Part shown: positions 53,406-63,237 of the stretch, in pieces
Position numbering within the stretch: position 1 is the stretch's first letter
Layout: each line of letters begins with the position of its first letter
Assembly (NCBI RefSeq): GCF_015694705.1
Contig: NZ_JADQDR010000008.1
Location: 62,001 to 126,000 of the forward strand
Direction: 5' to 3'
DNA length: 64,000 bases
DNA from: Pontibacter rufus
GTDB taxonomy: Bacteria; Bacteroidota; Bacteroidia; Cytophagales; Hymenobacteraceae
Notes under the pieces: generated by a model
What the model was told of the DNA's origin: nothing
The model's input: the letters and a program-made list of their open reading frames with translations, nothing else
The model's database searches: none
Program-made: the position numbers and the translations under genes

Positions 53406-53826
53406 AAAAGCCTTAGGGGTATATGTGTTTGGTTCTGCACCATCGTAGCGGCATCAAAAACAGTTTGCCTGCCATCGGTGGCGTTTGCCGTGTAATGTTT
53501 TCTGAAAGCCGGCAGGTTGTGCGCCGGCGGTATGTTTTGCAAGTATAGCACAGCAACCTCGTGTTGTGATTTAGCTAAACGACGTTTAAACACCTATTAT
53601 GCTTGCGGGTTTAAAGTTACTTTTTAAAGATGAACATTACAACTTCAAAAAACATACTATTTTAGCTTCAGGAAAACGGATACTGCTACCGGATAAGCAC
53701 CCTCAAAAAGCACCTGTGCAGCTCAAAATTATACTTCTAAATACCGCCGGGAGTCGCTGGAAAATTTTTCATGCGGCTCCTTCACCACCGGCAGCATTGC
53801 CGGTGGTGAAGGAGCCGCATCCGGAC
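53406..53826. other. Region upstream of the ebo operon
   Basis: 421 bases. Must contain the ebo promoter; no clear TAnnTTTG box was found. AAGTATAG near 53540. An ORF here (53599-53961) runs through the hairpin and into the next gene in antisense and is not credible. Confidence 0.4.
53771..53820 (-). terminator. 23-bp perfect hairpin terminator of the CDF gene
   Basis: Arms 53771-53793 and 53798-53820 with a 4-base loop; on the minus strand AAAAATTTTT follows. It lies 6 bases past the end of the cation transporter gene. Confidence 0.9.
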
Positions 53827-54759
53827 CTATACCTGCTTTGCCGGGGCTTCCTGGCTGGTGAGGTTGCGGGCTTCTACAAAAATACGCTTTACCTCCGGGA
53901 AATTGCTGCGGATGTTGTTTTCAAGCCTGGCGATTACCTCTGTGATTTTATGGCCGCTTAAATCCTGCTGAAACTGTACGTCCAGCGCCAGCAGCACTTC
54001 ATTGGGCGCCATGTGCATGGTGAGGGGAGGCCGCAGCGTATGTACGTCCGGATCGTTGTTTACCAGCTGGTGTACGCCTTCTACCAGGTGCGTTACAGCG
54101 CTCTCGCCCACCAGCAGGTTTTTGCTTTCGACCACCATAATGACGGCGACAAAACAGAGTACCACACCAATCAGGATGGAGGCCATGCCATCCAGCATAG
54201 GATTCTGGAAATAATGGCCCAGAAAAATACCGGTAAAGGCAATCAGCAGGCCCAGCAGGGCTGCGCCATCCTCATAGATAACGGCAAAAAGCGTGGGGTC
54301 TTTACTTGTCCGCAAATCGGTCCAGAAGCTGCCGCCTCCCCTGATTGCGTTAAACTCACGGATGGCCACATAAAAGGAAGCCCCCTCAAATATCATCGCC
54401 ACCAAAAGCACCATGTAGCTCCAGAACGGATCTTCCAGGGTCTGGGGATGGTTGATGTGGCTGATACCTTCGTATACCGACATGCCACCGCCCAGCGCAA
54501 ATACCAGTATCGACACAATCAGCGTCCAGAAGTATAGCTCTTTGCCATGGCCGAACGGGTGGCTTGCATCAGCGGGTTTCTTGCTGCGGCTGATGCCGAG
54601 CAACAGCAGCAACTGGTTGCCGGAGTCCACCGTGCTGTGGATGCCTTCGGAGAGCATGGCGGAGCTGCCGCTGACAGATGCTGCCACAAACTTAATAATG
54701 GCGATGCCGATGTTAGCTGCCAGCGCCCCGTAGATAGGTAGTTTAGATCCTGTTTTCAT
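53827..54759 (-). CDS. Cation diffusion facilitator (SLC30A9-like)
   Basis: 310 residues, six membrane helices plus a C-terminal cytoplasmic domain. Metal-binding pairs: HSTVDSGNQ with H41 and D45 in helix 2 and IYEDGAALLG in helix 5. HPFGHGKELYFW lies between helices 2 and 3, the typical CDF loop. The C-terminal VLLALDVQFQQDLSGHKIT fold is a ferredoxin-like dimerisation domain. Zn(II) or another divalent cation is the probable substrate, leaving the cytoplasm. Monocistronic. Confidence 0.92.
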   Translation of the reverse strand: MKTGSKLPIYGALAANIGIAIIKFVAASVSGSSAMLSEGIHSTVDSGNQLLLLLGISRSKKPADASHPFGHGKELYFWTLIVSILVFALGGGMSVYEGISHINHPQTLEDPFWSYMVLLVAMIFEGASFYVAIREFNAIRGGGSFWTDLRTSKDPTLFAVIYEDGAALLGLLIAFTGIFLGHYFQNPMLDGMASILIGVVLCFVAVIMVVESKNLLVGESAVTHLVEGVHQLVNNDPDVHTLRPPLTMHMAPNEVLLALDVQFQQDLSGHKITEVIARLENNIRSNFPEVKRIFVEARNLTSQEAPAKQV

Positions 54760-55082
54760 GTAACGTCAAATGTTTCTTCTTTAAAGCAAGCTGTACCCGG
54801 AATTTATACTTGCAGGTTGCCGGGACAGGTGCAATGCTATACCCGCAGTCCGGCTATGTTGTTACCGGGCAAAAGCAGATAGTATATTAACTTTACGGGA
54901 AGGACGCTTTTAAAGATAAGCAAGGGCGCATATCCGGCTTCAGACAAATGCCGCAGGCCCTGACCCGAAACCAATGTATAACATCTGGACTTGGGGCTGT
55001 TGCTGTGTGGCAGGCAGGACACTCACAGGTATAAAAGACGCCGCAGTCAGGTTGGCGCGGCGCTTGCTACGTGCCGGAAGTA

Positions 55083-56477
55083 TCAAACCAGGGCTATGGT
55101 TGGCAGTGTGGTGTCAGCAATAGCTTTAAAGCCACCTTCTACATTAACGAGTTTATTATAGCCACGGGCCTTAAGTATGGATGCCGCAACCATGGAGCGG
55201 TAGCCGCCGGCGCAGTGCAGGTATATGGTTTCAAGCTTTGGAAGCGCCTCCAGATGCTCATTCAGGTAATCGAGTGGGACATTGTGTGCGCCCTCCACAT
55301 GGCCTGTTTCATATTCGGCGGACTTGCGCACATCTACTACCCGGATGCTGTTGTTTTGGGCATAACGCGTTGCCAGTTCCGCTGCCGTGATGGATGGAAT
55401 GGTATCAGTTTCTTTTCCTGCCGCTTTCCATGCGGCAATACCACCTGCCAGATAGCCGAGTGCTGCATCATAGCCTACGCGTGCCAGGCGCGTTACCACC
55501 TCTTCTTCGCGGCCTTCATCCGCAATAAAAAGTATAGGCTGCCGGATGTCTGGAATCAAAGCGCCTACCCAGGGAGCAAAGCTGCCGTCGAGGCCAATAT
55601 TAACAGCACCGGGAATAAAGCTTTTTGCAAACACTTCGGGTTTGCGCGTATCGAGCACCAGGGCGCCTGTTTCGTTGGCGGCAGCCTCAAAGGCCTGTGG
55701 CGAGAGTGCCTGCAGTCCCTGGCGCAGCACTGCCTCAAAGCTGGTATATCCTTCCTTGTTCAGCTTTACATTGAGCGGGAAATAGCCGGGTGGCGGAAGC
55801 AGACCGACGGTTACCTCCCTCACAAATTCCTCTTTGCTCATGTCGGCGCGCAGGGCATAATTCGTTTGCTTCTGGTGGCCCAGCAGATCAGATGTTTCCT
55901 TGCTCATGTTTTTGCCGCAGGCGGAACCCGCTCCATGTGCCGGATACACGATTACGCTATCGGCCAGAGGCATTATTTTAGTGCGGAGTGAGTCGTAGAG
56001 GAGGCCTGCCAGTTGCGCTTCGGTTAGTTCTGATCTCGCGGCAAGATCCGGCCGGCCCACATCCCCGATAAAAAGCGTATCACCCGTAAAAATAGCATAG
56101 TCTCTCCTGTGTTCATCCTGCAACAGGTAGGTTGTAGATTCGGGGGTGTGGCCGGGCGTGTGCAGCACTTTAATCGTCAGCTTGCCCAGCTTTAGTTCCT
56201 CGCCATCGGTAGCAAGGTGTGCGCTAAAAGCAGGTTGCGCCTGCGGGCCGAAAACAATCTGTGCGCCGGTAACTTTGGCCAGATCCACGTGCCCGGACAC
56301 AAAATCGGCATGAAAGTGCGTCTCCAGCACATACTTGATTTTAGCGCCGTTTCGGGCAGCTTTGCCCAGGTATGGCTTTATCTCCCGGAGCGGATCGATA
56401 ATGGCTGCCTCGCCGTTGCTTTCGATGTAATAGGCGCCCTGTGCCAGACAGCCGGTATATATTTGCTCTACTTTCAT
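55083..56477 (-). CDS. MBL-fold hydrolase with two rhodanese domains
   Basis: 464 residues, cytoplasmic. Residues 1-230: persulfide-dioxygenase-like metallo-hydrolase with THFHAD (H54, H56, D58), PGHTPES and FTGDTLFIGDVGRPDL. Then two rhodanese repeats: the first (about 260-355) has LFIADEGREEE where the active-site Cys should be, so it is inactive; the second (about 365-460) has LHCAGGYRSMVA with the Cys. Such proteins handle sulfane sulfur from sulfide or persulfides. Lone gene. Confidence 0.92.
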   Translation of the reverse strand: MKVEQIYTGCLAQGAYYIESNGEAAIIDPLREIKPYLGKAARNGAKIKYVLETHFHADFVSGHVDLAKVTGAQIVFGPQAQPAFSAHLATDGEELKLGKLTIKVLHTPGHTPESTTYLLQDEHRRDYAIFTGDTLFIGDVGRPDLAARSELTEAQLAGLLYDSLRTKIMPLADSVIVYPAHGAGSACGKNMSKETSDLLGHQKQTNYALRADMSKEEFVREVTVGLLPPPGYFPLNVKLNKEGYTSFEAVLRQGLQALSPQAFEAAANETGALVLDTRKPEVFAKSFIPGAVNIGLDGSFAPWVGALIPDIRQPILFIADEGREEEVVTRLARVGYDAALGYLAGGIAAWKAAGKETDTIPSITAAELATRYAQNNSIRVVDVRKSAEYETGHVEGAHNVPLDYLNEHLEALPKLETIYLHCAGGYRSMVAASILKARGYNKLVNVEGGFKAIADTTLPTIALV

Positions 56478-57100
56478 AATACTTCTCGCACGCTTTTATA
56501 GCAATGAGACAGCAAATATGGCCCCATATAACCGGATATCAAATGTTATCCGGAGAACTATACTTACAGACTGCTATACACCTTGCCAGGGTGTTTGCCA
56601 GACAGCGGTTTCTTCTGGTGCAATATGCCCAATATAAGAAGCACTACTATACTTAAGGCAGCGGGTGTGTTATTTTAAGAGGGCTTAATATTCTGATAAC
56701 CATTGACATACGATTATTTAGAACTTTACTTCCTTATTCTTGCTCTCTACTAAATATAATATCGTTATAATATAAATAATTACTTAAATTATTGCTAAGT
56801 TTATAGAACACAGAGTATAAGTATACTATAGGTAATAATACTTCAGTATTAATCAGGCTTATGTTGCTGTACTTACGTGGGCTGTCAGTATGGTTTCCTC
56901 TCTTACCCTGAAGCGATTTTACTTATGACTTTTAACTTCTGTAGCCTGCCTGCCGCAGAAGTGCTATTACCCTGCGCCCGCCTTTGGCATATCTTTCTCC
57001 CCCTGGCCTCACTTTGGCCAGGCTGATGCTTGCAACAAGGCATCGGCTTTGGCTTTTCTCCGGTAGCATTTCCATTTAAAAACTTTAAATCCTGATTCTC
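56478..57100. other. Long upstream region of the giant secreted protein gene
   Basis: 623 bases, no gene. Contains a TTATAC-type cluster near 56800 (GAGTATAAGTATACTATA) and a CTGGCC/GGCCAG mini-hairpin near 57005. Probably the promoter and leader of the 57101 gene. Confidence 0.4.
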
Positions 57101-60100
57101 ATGAAAGCACTTTTACTTTTTCCAAACATGCTTAGGAGTTTTTTCCTGAACTCCTGGTGGCTCCGCGCTGCCTTGGTGCTGCTGTTATGGGGCAGCTTTG
57201 CTTCATTGGCTCTGGCCCAGACCAAGGTATGGGATAAAGCTTATCATATTAGAGGAGAACTTTATCTCCCTGCTGTGGTTGCTTCGCAGCAAGGCGGCTA
57301 CCTATTGGCTGGAACGAATAATGACATAGTGGAAGACCCTCCTGTTAGCAGAGGCTTGGTGCAAAAGATAGCCAGCAACGGGACAGAACAATGGGAAAGG
57401 CTTTACACAAACCGTGGTGACGACCGCCTCAATGCCGCTATTGCTACAGTGGGTGGGGGGTACCTGCTGGGAGGAATTACGCAAACCCCCACCAGTGATG
57501 GAGTTGGCCAGCATGATTCGGACTACTGGCTCATCAAAATTGACGCTGAAGGCAACGAAATATGGAACAAAACCTATGGCGGCAGCGGAGAGGATGCTGT
57601 TACATCCTTGATTGCTACGGCAGATGGCGGCTATCTGGTAGGGGGCACTTCTTCCTCTGCGGTAGGTGGCGACAAAAGCGAGGCCAACCAGGGCAAAACA
57701 GATTACTGGATTATCAAAACCGATAAGAACGGGAATAAACTGTGGGACAAAACCTATGGCGGCAGCGGAGATGATGGCCTTCGTGCTATAGTCATTACTC
57801 CGAACGGCTACCTATTGGGTGGCACTTCCTTTTCAAATATAAGCGGCGACAAAACAGACGATGGTCCCTGGGATGAGGGATACTGGATAGTGAGGATAGA
57901 CGAAAGCGGTAATAAAATATGGGACAAGAGCTTTGAGGGGTTAGCATGGGCTGATTTAGGCGCAATGCTGGCCATACCCAACGGCGGCTTTCTGTTGGGC
58001 GGCTCTGCCTATTCTGAGAAGTATAGCGAGGAACGCCAGGGCTCAGATGACTACTGGATAGTGAAAGTAGATGCTAAAGGAAATAAGGTGTGGGACGAGT
58101 ATTTTGGCGGGGACGGTTTAGAGACATTAAGTGACATGTTGGCTACACCCGATGGTGGTTACCTGCTGGGCGGCTATTCAGATTCAGAAAAAGGTGGTGA
58201 TGTGACAGAAGCCGGCCGAGGTGACAATGATTACTGGATCGTGAGAATTGATGGAAGTGGTAATAAAATTCGGGATAAGCGCTTTGGTGGGAATGGCTCT
58301 GATGAACTACATGCTATGCTAACTACGGAAGAAGGAGGATACCTGCTCGGCGGGGTTTCCTTGTCAGGTGTTAGCGGCGACAAAACTAAAGAAAGACGAA
58401 CGCCTAGTTGGTGGGTGATAAAGATAGATGGATTAAAAAAGGACCAGACCATTACTTTCGATTCTATTCCAAACAAGACACTGGACGATGCTCCCTTTGT
58501 GCTACCGGCCAGAGCCAGTTCGGGGCTACCGGTGCATTTTGAGGTACGAGGCCCGGCCACAGTGACCGACAGTATTCTCACTATCACCGGAGAAGGTGTT
58601 GTAACGATATATGCCTCGCAGCCGGGCAACGACATGTATAATGCAACCGCAAAAAATGTGGTCAGGTCCTTTGTGGTGAGAGATGCTTCGTCGCCTGCCC
58701 TGATTGTGTGGGACAAAGCGTATAATGATGGGGATGATAATCAACTTGAGGCAATGGCCACTGCGCCGGAGGGAGGCTACCTGCTGGCTGGAACAAATTA
58801 TGATACGGGCGGCATGCAGACCCATGCAAACTTTCTGGTTGTCAAAACAGATACAAGCGGAAATCAGGTATGGACACAGTACTATGCGAAATACGGCTAC
58901 GACCGCCTTACCACTATCATTGCTACCCCGGATAGTAATTACTTGCTGGGTGGTATAGCCGAATCTTCTACATTTAAAGGCGAAAACGAAGCGTCAGAGT
59001 CTGACTTCTGGCTTATCAAAATCGATAAAGACGGGAATAAGCTATGGGATAAGACTTATGGCGGCACTGGGAACGAGTTGCTGGGCACCATCCTTACCAC
59101 ACCTGACGGCGGCTTTCTGATAGGCGGCACTTCATTTTCCGGCAAAAGTGGCGATAAGAGCGAAGCCAGTCAGGGCGGAAGCGACCAATGGATAATCAAA
59201 ATTGACGCAAATGGTAGCAAAGTATGGGATAAAACCTATGGCGGTTCCGGTAACGATGAACTCTCCGACCTTGTGGCTGCTGCAGATGGCGGATACCTGC
59301 TGGGCGGCACTTCCAGTTCAGGTATAAGCGGCGACAGGACACAAGCTAACCAGGGCGAAAATGACTATTGGATAGTGAAAATAGATGCTGCGGGAAATAA
59401 AGTAGGGGATAAAGCCTTTGGCGGCGCTGGCAAAGATGTGCTGGCAACTATAGTTACCGCACCGGATGGAGGTTATCTGTTAGCTGGCTCTTCCATCTCA
59501 GGTATAGGTGGGGACAAGAGCGAGGTCAGCCGGGGCAAAGATGATTATTGGATTGTAAAAACCGACGGAGGCTTAAATAAAGTATGGGACAAAACTTTTG
59601 GTGGTAGCGAAAGTGATGAACTTTCTGCTATACTTGCTACAGCAGACGGAAATTTTTTGCTAGGGGGGTCCTCTGAATCTGGCATCAGCGGCGACAAGAG
59701 CGAAGCCAGCTGGGGGGAGAAGGATTATTGGATTGTGAAAATCGATGCCGCTGGCAAAAAGCTATGGGATAAACGCTTTGGCGGGAATGACTTTGACTTT
59801 TTGGGCGACATGTTGGTTACGGCCGATGGAGGCTACTTGCTGGGTGGTGGTTCCTACTCAGTTATAAGCGGCGACAAAACAGAATCTCTGGCGCCCGATT
59901 TCTGGGTCATCAAAATAAAAGACCTGTCTGTGCCACCAGCGCCACCGGCTCCTGTGTTTACCTCCGTTTCACCCCGGGCGGCGCTTCCGGGTACTACTGT
60001 CACTATTACCGGCGCCAACCTGCTGACTACTTCTGCTGTGCGCTTCAACGGGATGGAGGCAAGCTTTACCGTTGTCAACGACTCGACTTTAACAGCTACT

Positions 60101-60763
60101 GTGCCGCTTACAGCCCGTTCCGGAAAAATAGAGGTGGAAACGGCAGGAGGAAAGGCAAGCAGTGAAGATGCTTTTATCGTGCTGCAACCTGTTATCATTG
60201 TCTTCGCGCCTGACAGAGGGTACGCCGGCTCCAGGGTTCTCCTGTTTGGCAAGAACCTGGCCACTGCCACAAGAATAAGCTTTAACGGTGTGCCGGCCCA
60301 GGACTTTACCGTCTACAACGACTTCTTCATCCTGGCCAGGGTGCCTGAAGGCGCTACTTCCGGCAGGATAAGTGTAGATTTGGAGGGAGGCGCGCACGGC
60401 ATGAGCAGCTGGACGTACAGGGTATTGCACAGGTTCTATCAGGAAGCTATTGCCCGCGACGAGGCAGCAAATCCGGATGACAAACAGACAGTGGCTTATC
60501 CTAACCCGTTCACAGCGGATGTGAAGATTTCTGTCAGCCACGAAAAGACAGAATCCATCAACCTGGTTATTTATTCCGCGTCAGGGCAGCAAATCAGGGA
60601 AATTTCTTTCGGTGAGTTGGGAGCTGGGCGCCATGATTTGCAATGGGACGGCGCCGACAGCCACGGAATACCGGTAGCGGAGGGTTTATACTTCTACCGC
60701 GTAGTGCTCGATGGCAAACCCGTAAGCGGCAAACTGCTGAAAGCCGGCAGCAGCACCGAGTAA
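57101..60763 (+). CDS. Giant secreted twin-propeller protein with T9SS signal
   Basis: 1220 residues. A long signal peptide ends near LALAQ. There follow two blocks of seven repeats of about 62-66 residues, each with a GGYLLGGTSSS-type core and a KxDxxGNKVWDKTYGG linker; both blocks start alike (VWDKAY, GGYLLAGTN). They are split by an Ig-like segment (about 447-527). After the second block come two IPT/TIG domains (about 945-1110) and a type-A T9SS sorting domain (YPNPFTADVKISV, GEFLxGxHxLxWDG-like, LDGKPVSGKLLK). Expected: surface-attached or released via gliding/secretion machinery. Ligand unknown. DNA repeats reflect the protein repeats. Confidence 0.9.
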   Translation: MKALLLFPNMLRSFFLNSWWLRAALVLLLWGSFASLALAQTKVWDKAYHIRGELYLPAVVASQQGGYLLAGTNNDIVEDPPVSRGLVQKIASNGTEQWERLYTNRGDDRLNAAIATVGGGYLLGGITQTPTSDGVGQHDSDYWLIKIDAEGNEIWNKTYGGSGEDAVTSLIATADGGYLVGGTSSSAVGGDKSEANQGKTDYWIIKTDKNGNKLWDKTYGGSGDDGLRAIVITPNGYLLGGTSFSNISGDKTDDGPWDEGYWIVRIDESGNKIWDKSFEGLAWADLGAMLAIPNGGFLLGGSAYSEKYSEERQGSDDYWIVKVDAKGNKVWDEYFGGDGLETLSDMLATPDGGYLLGGYSDSEKGGDVTEAGRGDNDYWIVRIDGSGNKIRDKRFGGNGSDELHAMLTTEEGGYLLGGVSLSGVSGDKTKERRTPSWWVIKIDGLKKDQTITFDSIPNKTLDDAPFVLPARASSGLPVHFEVRGPATVTDSILTITGEGVVTIYASQPGNDMYNATAKNVVRSFVVRDASSPALIVWDKAYNDGDDNQLEAMATAPEGGYLLAGTNYDTGGMQTHANFLVVKTDTSGNQVWTQYYAKYGYDRLTTIIATPDSNYLLGGIAESSTFKGENEASESDFWLIKIDKDGNKLWDKTYGGTGNELLGTILTTPDGGFLIGGTSFSGKSGDKSEASQGGSDQWIIKIDANGSKVWDKTYGGSGNDELSDLVAAADGGYLLGGTSSSGISGDRTQANQGENDYWIVKIDAAGNKVGDKAFGGAGKDVLATIVTAPDGGYLLAGSSISGIGGDKSEVSRGKDDYWIVKTDGGLNKVWDKTFGGSESDELSAILATADGNFLLGGSSESGISGDKSEASWGEKDYWIVKIDAAGKKLWDKRFGGNDFDFLGDMLVTADGGYLLGGGSYSVISGDKTESLAPDFWVIKIKDLSVPPAPPAPVFTSVSPRAALPGTTVTITGANLLTTSAVRFNGMEASFTVVNDSTLTATVPLTARSGKIEVETAGGKASSEDAFIVLQPVIIVFAPDRGYAGSRVLLFGKNLATATRISFNGVPAQDFTVYNDFFILARVPEGATSGRISVDLEGGAHGMSSWTYRVLHRFYQEAIARDEAANPDDKQTVAYPNPFTADVKISVSHEKTESINLVIYSASGQQIREISFGELGAGRHDLQWDGADSHGIPVAEGLYFYRVVLDGKPVSGKLLKAGSSTE

Positions 60764-60811
60764 TTAACAGGAAAGAGGCTTATGCTGTGCAGTCAGGTGC
60801 AACGCTACTAC

Positions 60812-60858
60812 TTTCCATACAAAAGCCCACCGGAACCCGGTGGGCTTTTGTATGGAAA
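60812..60858. terminator. 22-bp perfect hairpin terminator
   Basis: Arms 60812-60833 and 60837-60858, loop of 3; AAAAG/CTTTT inside the stem. It lies between the giant gene and the convergent DUF5777 gene. Confidence 0.88.
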
Positions 60859-60940
60859 CCTCTTTTAAGGCTATGAAATTTATACCTGAGGCTTATACTT
60901 AACTGCCTGCTGCCAGCTTATACTTGCACTCATGGAAATC

Positions 60941-61834
60941 TTATTTATTGTCCTTGCCCTGGAGGTCAAACACCCGTGAGATATTAAAACCAAAGTAAAT
61001 GTCGCCATCAGCCCAGTTGCCTGTGGTCTGGGGTATAAAGAATTTTTCGACCATGCCCTGGGCATTTGTAAAAATGAGCTGGAATACGTGGCCGCCTGTC
61101 TCTACATCAAACCCTAAAGAAAGGCTGTTCCGGTAATTGTCAGCGGTTTCGCCGGGCAGCAGGTAATAGTATTCGGCATTAAAAGAAGTGCGTTTTGTTA
61201 ATTTATACCTGCCGCCAACCCCAAGCGCATATACATTGTTTTCGTCCCTGCGCGCAGGCACCAGGTTGCGGTGCACCAGCGTAGGAGAGAGTTGCAGCGA
61301 CAGTTTATCGTTGAATTTACGGGCCAGCAGCAACTGGTGCGTGAAGGTAAGCCGCGCAGAAAACGGGTTTTGCTGTTCCGGGTCCTGCCTTAAGGATGTC
61401 AGCGCTGTGCTGGTAAACAGTGTCAGCGTCAGCGGTATCCGGGTGCCCGTACTGGTTTGCTGCAGCAGTTTATACTTTGCAAATCCATCATACGTTTTCT
61501 CCAGTGAACTGCGTCCAACACCGATGGTCAGCTTGTCCGTAAGGCCATACTCCAGGCCGAGCCGGATGGTAGCCTGATCCAGGCCGAAGAAGTTATAGGC
61601 GCCGCTGTTGAGTGTCCCGAAGCGATGCGAGATAAGGAAAAGCAGTGTGCCTCCGCCGTTGGTTTCAACGGTATGGCCGTTCACCAGGCGGGTTGCTTTA
61701 AATGTGCCGGAAACCTGGTTTACCTGCACGCTGTCCTGTGCCTCCGCCAGCGCCATTAAATCGTCCTGCGCCCGGCCGGTGGCCGATAGTAGCAGGGCAA
61801 AACAAATCACAAAACTGGTTTTAAATAAATTCAT
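60941..61834 (-). CDS. DUF5777 beta-barrel protein, secreted
   Basis: 297 residues with a signal peptide (FVICFALLLSATGRAQ). Strand-rich outer-membrane-like chain; marks such as NGGGTLLFLISHRFGTLNSGAYNFFGLD, LGLEYGLTDKLTIGVGRS and QLIFTNAQGMVEKFFIP identify DUF5777. The first 4 bases overlap the end of the YceI gene, so both are co-translated. Role unknown; the neighbours suggest a respiratory or stress-linked operon. Confidence 0.92.
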   Translation of the reverse strand: MNLFKTSFVICFALLLSATGRAQDDLMALAEAQDSVQVNQVSGTFKATRLVNGHTVETNGGGTLLFLISHRFGTLNSGAYNFFGLDQATIRLGLEYGLTDKLTIGVGRSSLEKTYDGFAKYKLLQQTSTGTRIPLTLTLFTSTALTSLRQDPEQQNPFSARLTFTHQLLLARKFNDKLSLQLSPTLVHRNLVPARRDENNVYALGVGGRYKLTKRTSFNAEYYYLLPGETADNYRNSLSLGFDVETGGHVFQLIFTNAQGMVEKFFIPQTTGNWADGDIYFGFNISRVFDLQGKDNK

Positions 61835-62400
61835 GGTGTCTGGCTGGTAAAGGGTTCGTAAAGCATTTCCACAGTAATATCGATGCGCTTGGCAATGTGC
61901 TCCCGCACCAGCAAGGGTATCTCGATGTTGAACTCCTGCGGCGTAACCGAAAAGGTAGACTTGCCCTGAATTTTGTTGTCTTGCACTACCAATATTCCCT
62001 CGGTATCAACCTGCTTGTCCACGCCGTGTATGGTGAGCACTCCCGTTACATTTACTTTGTAAGTATGGTCGCCGGACAGGTCAATGGCTTTGATATTCAT
62101 CACGCGGCCTTTGAAGGTGGCCTTCGGATAGGTATCAGACTCCACAAAATTTTCGTTGAAATGCTCCTGCATCAGGGATTTCCTGAACTGAAAAGCTCTC
62201 ATGGTGACCGAAAAAACCAAATCGCCTGTACTCATGTCGATAAAAGATACGACCTGCTCGTTGTGTGCCTCGATGTTTTCCAGGGGCGCTTCGGAGAAAA
62301 ACGAAATATGGCCCTGCTTCGTGAAATAGCGTGCCTGCCCCCGGACTGCTGCCTGAAAACCGAGCAAGCCTATCAATAGTATAAAAATGGTCTTTTTCAT
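61831..62400 (-). CDS. YceI-family periplasmic protein
   Basis: 189 residues from ATG 62400, after which a signal peptide follows (TIFILLIGLLGFQAAVRGQ). YceI-like beta-barrel lipocalin fold: HISFFSEAPLENIEAHNEQVV, FNENFVESDTYPKATFKGRV and GVLTIHGVDKQVDTEG. Such proteins bind isoprenoid-like lipids. Between a cytochrome gene (123 bases upstream) and DUF5777 (overlapping). Confidence 0.9.
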   Translation of the reverse strand: MKKTIFILLIGLLGFQAAVRGQARYFTKQGHISFFSEAPLENIEAHNEQVVSFIDMSTGDLVFSVTMRAFQFRKSLMQEHFNENFVESDTYPKATFKGRVMNIKAIDLSGDHTYKVNVTGVLTIHGVDKQVDTEGILVVQDNKIQGKSTFSVTPQEFNIEIPLLVREHIAKRIDITVEMLYEPFTSQTP

Positions 62401-62522
62401 AGAACTGTGTTTGAAGGTTTGTATCAGGTAAACGGGCGGCATTCAGGTATGGCGCATCCTTACCTGCAGGAACTCACGCTGCAAGGCCACATGGCAAAGC
62501 AAAAAGTATGTTGCACTGCTTT

Positions 62523-62912
62523 TTAATTATTAGGCGCGCCTGCCTTTACCCAGCTCTTTATTTTATTAATGTCGCAGGCAGGAAGTTTAGCGCCTCCCTG
62601 GGGCATCGGAGGGTAGCCGGGAGCATGCGTAATTACACCTACAAGGTTGCCGTTATTGGCCTGCTTTTGTACCCCGGCATAGGTATCCAGCACCACGCCA
62701 TTGGTGGCTACCGAGGAGCTGTGGCAACTGTAACAGTTGGCGGCAAGTATAGGTGATACAGTTTTGGCGAAAGTAACATTGGTGGTGTCGCACTGTTCGG
62801 GTTGCGGCTTCGGCTGCGGATCTATATCTTCAGAATTATCGCTGGTACAAGCCGTAACAGCAGCGCCGAGAAAAGCCAGAAGCGCCAGGAAAGTATAAGT
62901 TAAACGTGCCAT
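62523..62912 (-). CDS. c-type cytochrome lipoprotein
   Basis: 129 residues. Lipoprotein signal with Cys22 in AVTAC; then an acidic, Pro-rich linker and a single heme site CYSCH (C60, C63, H64). The last part (MPQGGAKLPACDINKIKSWVKAGAPNN) has the Met that may serve as second ligand and the typical WVKAGAPNN end of the family. First gene of the three-gene operon with YceI and DUF5777. Confidence 0.92.
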   Translation of the reverse strand: MARLTYTFLALLAFLGAAVTACTSDNSEDIDPQPKPQPEQCDTTNVTFAKTVSPILAANCYSCHSSSVATNGVVLDTYAGVQKQANNGNLVGVITHAPGYPPMPQGGAKLPACDINKIKSWVKAGAPNN

Positions 62913-63237
62913 AGTAGTTTATTTTGAGTTTATAGATTGTGCAAAGTGTTATCCGGAAAACCTGACTGTACCATTTAAGGCAAGCCCGGCATAAAGCGCA
63001 TCAGTTTATGTATCGCCTCTTCTTTCTTTGGCTGAAAAGGAGTTGAAGAGTTCGGACGCAACCGCAAACGGTTAAGTAGAATCAGTGGGCAGCAGACCGG
63101 CTGGCAGCCGCTGGTATTCAGGGTATGAGAGCATGGCGTTCATTTGTGAAAAGCGACAAATTCCTAAAAGTAAAGGCACAGCAGGTCATCCTAACACAGA
63201 GCAGGCTGTGTTACCAGGGGTAGAAAAATTGTGTTTT
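62913..63237. other. Intergenic region before the edge gene
   Basis: 325 bases, no gene. An 8-bp inverted repeat (63192-63199 with 63205-63212) is a weak terminator candidate for the gene at 63238. Nothing else seen. Confidence 0.4.

Noticed and set aside
53599-53961. Plus-strand ORF of 120 codons
   Set aside because: Runs across a perfect terminator hairpin and into the antisense of the cation transporter gene.
55030-55062. Possible hairpin past the MBL-rhodanese gene
   Set aside because: Arms pair only with a bulge and there is no T-run; not strong enough to list as a terminator.
57101-60763. Repetitive DNA that could suggest a CRISPR or satellite array
   Set aside because: The repeats are imperfect, about 190 bases long and in one open frame; they reflect protein repeats.
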